A stretch of 64,000 bases of DNA from Enterocola sp045611845 (GTDB lineage: Bacteria; Bacteroidota; Bacteroidia; Bacteroidales; Paludibacteraceae): positions 5,638-69,637 of the forward strand of contig JAZKXZ010000007.1 in the NCBI GenBank assembly GCA_045611845.1. Reading direction: 5' to 3'. Position 1 is the first letter of the stretch. Every line of letters starts with the position of its first letter. Below the pieces are notes generated by a model. It ran no database searches. It was not told where the DNA came from and saw only the letters and a list, made by a program, of their open reading frames with translations. This document shows, one piece after another, positions 61,494-64,000 of the stretch. The position numbers were made by a program, and so were the translations under genes.

Positions 61494-62597
61494 ATGCAAC
61501 AATTATACGTTTTACTCCAAAAAGAGTTTATTCAGATAAAAAGACATGCTTTTCTGCCTAAACTTATTATAGCATTCCCTATTATGATGATGCTAGTACT
61601 TCCTTGGGTTACCACCATGGACGTAAAAAACGTTGGCGTTAGCATTATAAACCAAGATGGTCAAAGTCTTTCTAGACAAATAGTTTCAGACATTAAAGCT
61701 AGCGAATATTTTATTGTAAATGAAGATACCCACAATTATTCAGAAGCTTTAGAATTACTAGAAGATTGTAAGATAGATGTAATAGTAAGTATTCCATTAG
61801 ACTTTGAAAAAAATTTAGCTTTACAAAGCCCAACGCCTATTGATATTGCTGCAAATGCAGTAAATGGCATGAAAGGTTCCTTGGGAAGTCAATATATGGT
61901 ACAAACCATAGCATCATCATTACAAGATTATCAAGCAGAAAAAGGCATGGACGCTCCTGCTGATATAGCATCGGTGCTTAATTGGTATAACCCTACCCTA
62001 AACTACAAGTTTTTGATGATTCCAGCACTTATGATTATGCTGCTAGTACTTATTTGCGGTTTCCTACCTGCTATAAACATAGTGAGTGAAAAGGAATGTG
62101 GCAGTATAGAACAAATAAATGTAACCCCAGTGAGCAAACTCACCTTTACTCTAGCCAAACTTATCCCATATTGGATAATAGGCATATTTGTGCTTAGTGT
62201 GGCAATGCTTATTGCCTACCTAGTTTACGGACTAAAACCTTTGGGGTCATTGCTTACTATTTACGTAGGTGCTATTTTGTTTGTACTTGCCTTTTCTGGT
62301 TTCGGTGTAGCCATAGCCAATAAGTCTGACAATATTCAGCAAACTATGTTTGTGATGTTTTTCTTTGTCATAATCTTTATCCTGCTAAGTGGTCTATTCA
62401 CACCCATTTCTTCTATGCCACAATGGGCACAATACATTACTTATGTTTTACCTCCTAGATATTTTATAGAAATAATGCGTAGCGTTTACCTAAAAGGAAC
62501 TACACTTGCAGAACTTTGGCAAAACTTAGTGGCATTAGGAGGATTTGCTATTTTCTTCAATCTTATTGCATGGAGAACCTATAAAAAACAACAATAA
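61494..62597 (+). CDS. ABC-2 type permease (YbhR-like)
   Basis: The 367-aa permease has the same layout as the preceding gene: an N-terminal helix, an extracytoplasmic domain, and five C-terminal helices, with the motif IVSEKECGSIEQINVTPVSK. It starts 2 nt after the first permease gene. The two form the membrane channel of the exporter. The E. coli homologues act on drugs and Na+; the substrate here is unknown. A strong terminator follows. Confidence 0.9.
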   Translation: MQQLYVLLQKEFIQIKRHAFLPKLIIAFPIMMMLVLPWVTTMDVKNVGVSIINQDGQSLSRQIVSDIKASEYFIVNEDTHNYSEALELLEDCKIDVIVSIPLDFEKNLALQSPTPIDIAANAVNGMKGSLGSQYMVQTIASSLQDYQAEKGMDAPADIASVLNWYNPTLNYKFLMIPALMIMLLVLICGFLPAINIVSEKECGSIEQINVTPVSKLTFTLAKLIPYWIIGIFVLSVAMLIAYLVYGLKPLGSLLTIYVGAILFVLAFSGFGVAIANKSDNIQQTMFVMFFFVIIFILLSGLFTPISSMPQWAQYITYVLPPRYFIEIMRSVYLKGTTLAELWQNLVALGGFAIFFNLIAWRTYKKQQ

Positions 62598-62610
62598 AAA
62601 ATTACATCTT

Positions 62611-62658
62611 ACAAAGTGTAAGCATTAAGTTTTCACATACTTACACTTTGTTGTTTTT
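62611..62658 (+). terminator. Terminator of the efflux operon
   Basis: ACAAAGTGTAAG (62611-62622) and CTTACACTTTGT (62640-62651) are exact reverse complements with a 17-nt loop, followed by TGTTTTT. Confidence 0.85.
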
Positions 62659-62744
62659 ATACACATTTTACTTACATTTTGTAAATTAGGATATTTTATT
62701 TTTATAAAGTCACGCTTTTATTAAGCCAGAAGTGGCATTTTGAT

Positions 62745-62753
62745 TAATTTTGC
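62745..62753 (+). promoter_or_regulatory. -7 box of gdhA
   Basis: TAATTTTGC matches TAnnTTTG, 39 nt before the gdhA ATG. No clear -33 element is seen. Confidence 0.55.
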
Positions 62754-62792
62754 ATTCGTAAAAAAAGAATTTAACCTAAACATTATAAAATT

Positions 62793-64000
62793 ATGAACGC
62801 AAAAAACGTAATCGAAAACCTTAAAAAACGTTTTCCAAATGAACCTGAGTACATCCAAGCTGTACAAGAAGTGTTAGAAACTATCGAAGATGTTTACAAC
62901 CAACATCCAGAATTCGAAAAAGCTAACTTAATCGAAAGACTTTGTATTCCAGATCGTATCTTTACATTCCGTGTTTCATGGGTAGATGATAAAGGTAACG
63001 TTCAAACAAATATGGCATACCGTGTTCAACACAACATGGCTATCGGTCCTTACAAAGGTGGTATCCGTTTCCACTCTTCTGTAAACCCTTCAATTTTAAA
63101 ATTCTTAGCGTTTGAACAAACATTCAAAAACGCTCTTACTACTCTTCCAATGGGTGGTGGTAAAGGTGGTTCAGACTTCTCTCCACGCGGTAAATCTAAC
63201 AACGAAGTTATGCGCTTCTGCCAAGCTTACCTACTAGAACTTTCTAAACACATCGGTCCTGACACCGACATCCCTGCTGGTGACATAGGTGTAGGTGCTC
63301 GTGAAGTAGGTTACATGTTCGGTATGTATCGTAAACTTTCTGGCGAATTCACAGGTACTTTCACTGGTAAAGGTCTAGAATTCGGTGGTTCTCTAATCCG
63401 TCCTGAAGCTACTGGTTACGGTAACATCTATTTCTTAAATAGCATGCTTAAAACTCGTAACATCGACATCGCTGGCAAACGCTGCTTAGTATCAGGTTCT
63501 GGTAACGTAGCTCAATATACTTGCGAAAAACTTCTTCAACTAGGTGCAATTCCATTGACTCTATCAGATTCTAATGGTTACATCTACGATCCAGAAGGTA
63601 TCACATTCGAAAAACTTGAATACGTAAAAGAACTTAAAAACGTTCAACGTGGTCGTATCAAAGAATACGCTGAAAAATATGGTTGCAAATATGTAGAAGG
63701 TGCTCGTCCATGGGGTGAAGTTGCTGATATCGCTCTTCCATGTGCTACTCAAAACGAACTTAACGGTGACGACGCTAAAACTCTTCTTGCAAACGGCGTA
63801 ATCGCAGTATCTGAAGGTGCTAACATGCCTTCTACTCCAGAAGCTGTTGAAGCATTCCAAGCTGCTAAAATCCTTTACGCTCCTGGTAAAGCTTCTAACG
63901 CTGGTGGTGTTGCTACCTCTGGTCTAGAAATGAGCCAAAACTCTGGTCGTATCAGCTGGAGCCGCGAAGAAGTTGACGCTAAACTTCAAAGCATTATGGC
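62793..64000 (+). CDS. gdhA: NADP-type glutamate dehydrogenase, truncated by window end
   Basis: The gene begins at ATG 62793 (MNAKNVIENLKKRFPNEPEY) and stays open to the last base, giving 402 codons of an expected 440-450. It converts 2-oxoglutarate and ammonia to glutamate. Motifs seen: YKGGIRFHSSVNPS, the substrate-binding LPMGGGKGGSDFSPRGKS, PAGDIGVGAREVG, the Rossmann glycines VSGSGNVAQYT, and KASNAGGVATSGLEMSQN. The motif set fits the small hexameric NADP(H)-type enzyme. Codon bias is strong, indicating high expression. Nothing suggests damage; the end is simply outside the window. Confidence 0.95.
   Translation, partial: MNAKNVIENLKKRFPNEPEYIQAVQEVLETIEDVYNQHPEFEKANLIERLCIPDRIFTFRVSWVDDKGNVQTNMAYRVQHNMAIGPYKGGIRFHSSVNPSILKFLAFEQTFKNALTTLPMGGGKGGSDFSPRGKSNNEVMRFCQAYLLELSKHIGPDTDIPAGDIGVGAREVGYMFGMYRKLSGEFTGTFTGKGLEFGGSLIRPEATGYGNIYFLNSMLKTRNIDIAGKRCLVSGSGNVAQYTCEKLLQLGAIPLTLSDSNGYIYDPEGITFEKLEYVKELKNVQRGRIKEYAEKYGCKYVEGARPWGEVADIALPCATQNELNGDDAKTLLANGVIAVSEGANMPSTPEAVEAFQAAKILYAPGKASNAGGVATSGLEMSQNSGRISWSREEVDAKLQSIM

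Overview
This is AT-rich bacterial chromosome from a member of the Bacteroidetes, probably order Bacteroidales. Evidence for this: recurrent promoter boxes of the Bacteroidetes type (TAnnTTTG at -7, found upstream of most transcription units), type IX secretion system (T9SS) partners and cargo (PorP/SprF, OmpA, and proteins with gliding-type C-terminal sorting domains), a GldF-GldG fusion, polyamine synthesis by the carboxynorspermidine route, and a phosphoglycerate-mutase-like gene next to threonine synthase. No transposase, integrase, phage gene or CRISPR array is visible. The right edge cuts gdhA.

Layout. 0-8.8 kb is mostly housekeeping: a His-rich exported protein, queH, gapA with a small unlisted lipoprotein, trmN6, an EptA-like membrane transferase, tRNA-Gly, and an operon of a CNNM/CBS protein plus two polyamine genes. 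8.9-28.7 kb (minus strand) is a surface locus: three very large secreted proteins (3028, 1400 and 1258 aa) with C-terminal type B-like sorting domains, followed by an OmpA protein and a PorP/SprF protein that are probably their outer-membrane partners. 28.9-33.3 kb carries an exonuclease, dnaN and gldFG on the minus strand. 33.4-50 kb (plus strand) carries a PagL-like protein, a DUF3352-like protein, purL, a chrA pair, nrnA, a proposed homoserine kinase with thrC, a TPR protein and dsbD.

50.2-54.6 kb is a second surface locus. Three consecutive exported proteins share modules with the first locus, but only the last has a sorting domain. 54.7 kb is fba. 55.9-62.6 kb is a seven-gene efflux operon (TetR, TolC, HlyD, two ABC ATPases, two ABC-2 permeases) resembling E. 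coli cecR-ybhGFSR, with a perfect 19-bp inverted repeat at its promoter.

The least ordinary feature is a family of short repeats between 34 and 50 kb. Heptamer TTAGGAG arrays begin exactly at the TAG stop codon of four genes and end just before the next gene. A degenerate array sits in frame inside a fifth gene. A roughly 100-bp dispersed element occurs once between genes and once in frame inside a coding sequence, and a decayed third copy may be present. A related TTTCTCA (TGAGAAA) array abuts the queH promoter.
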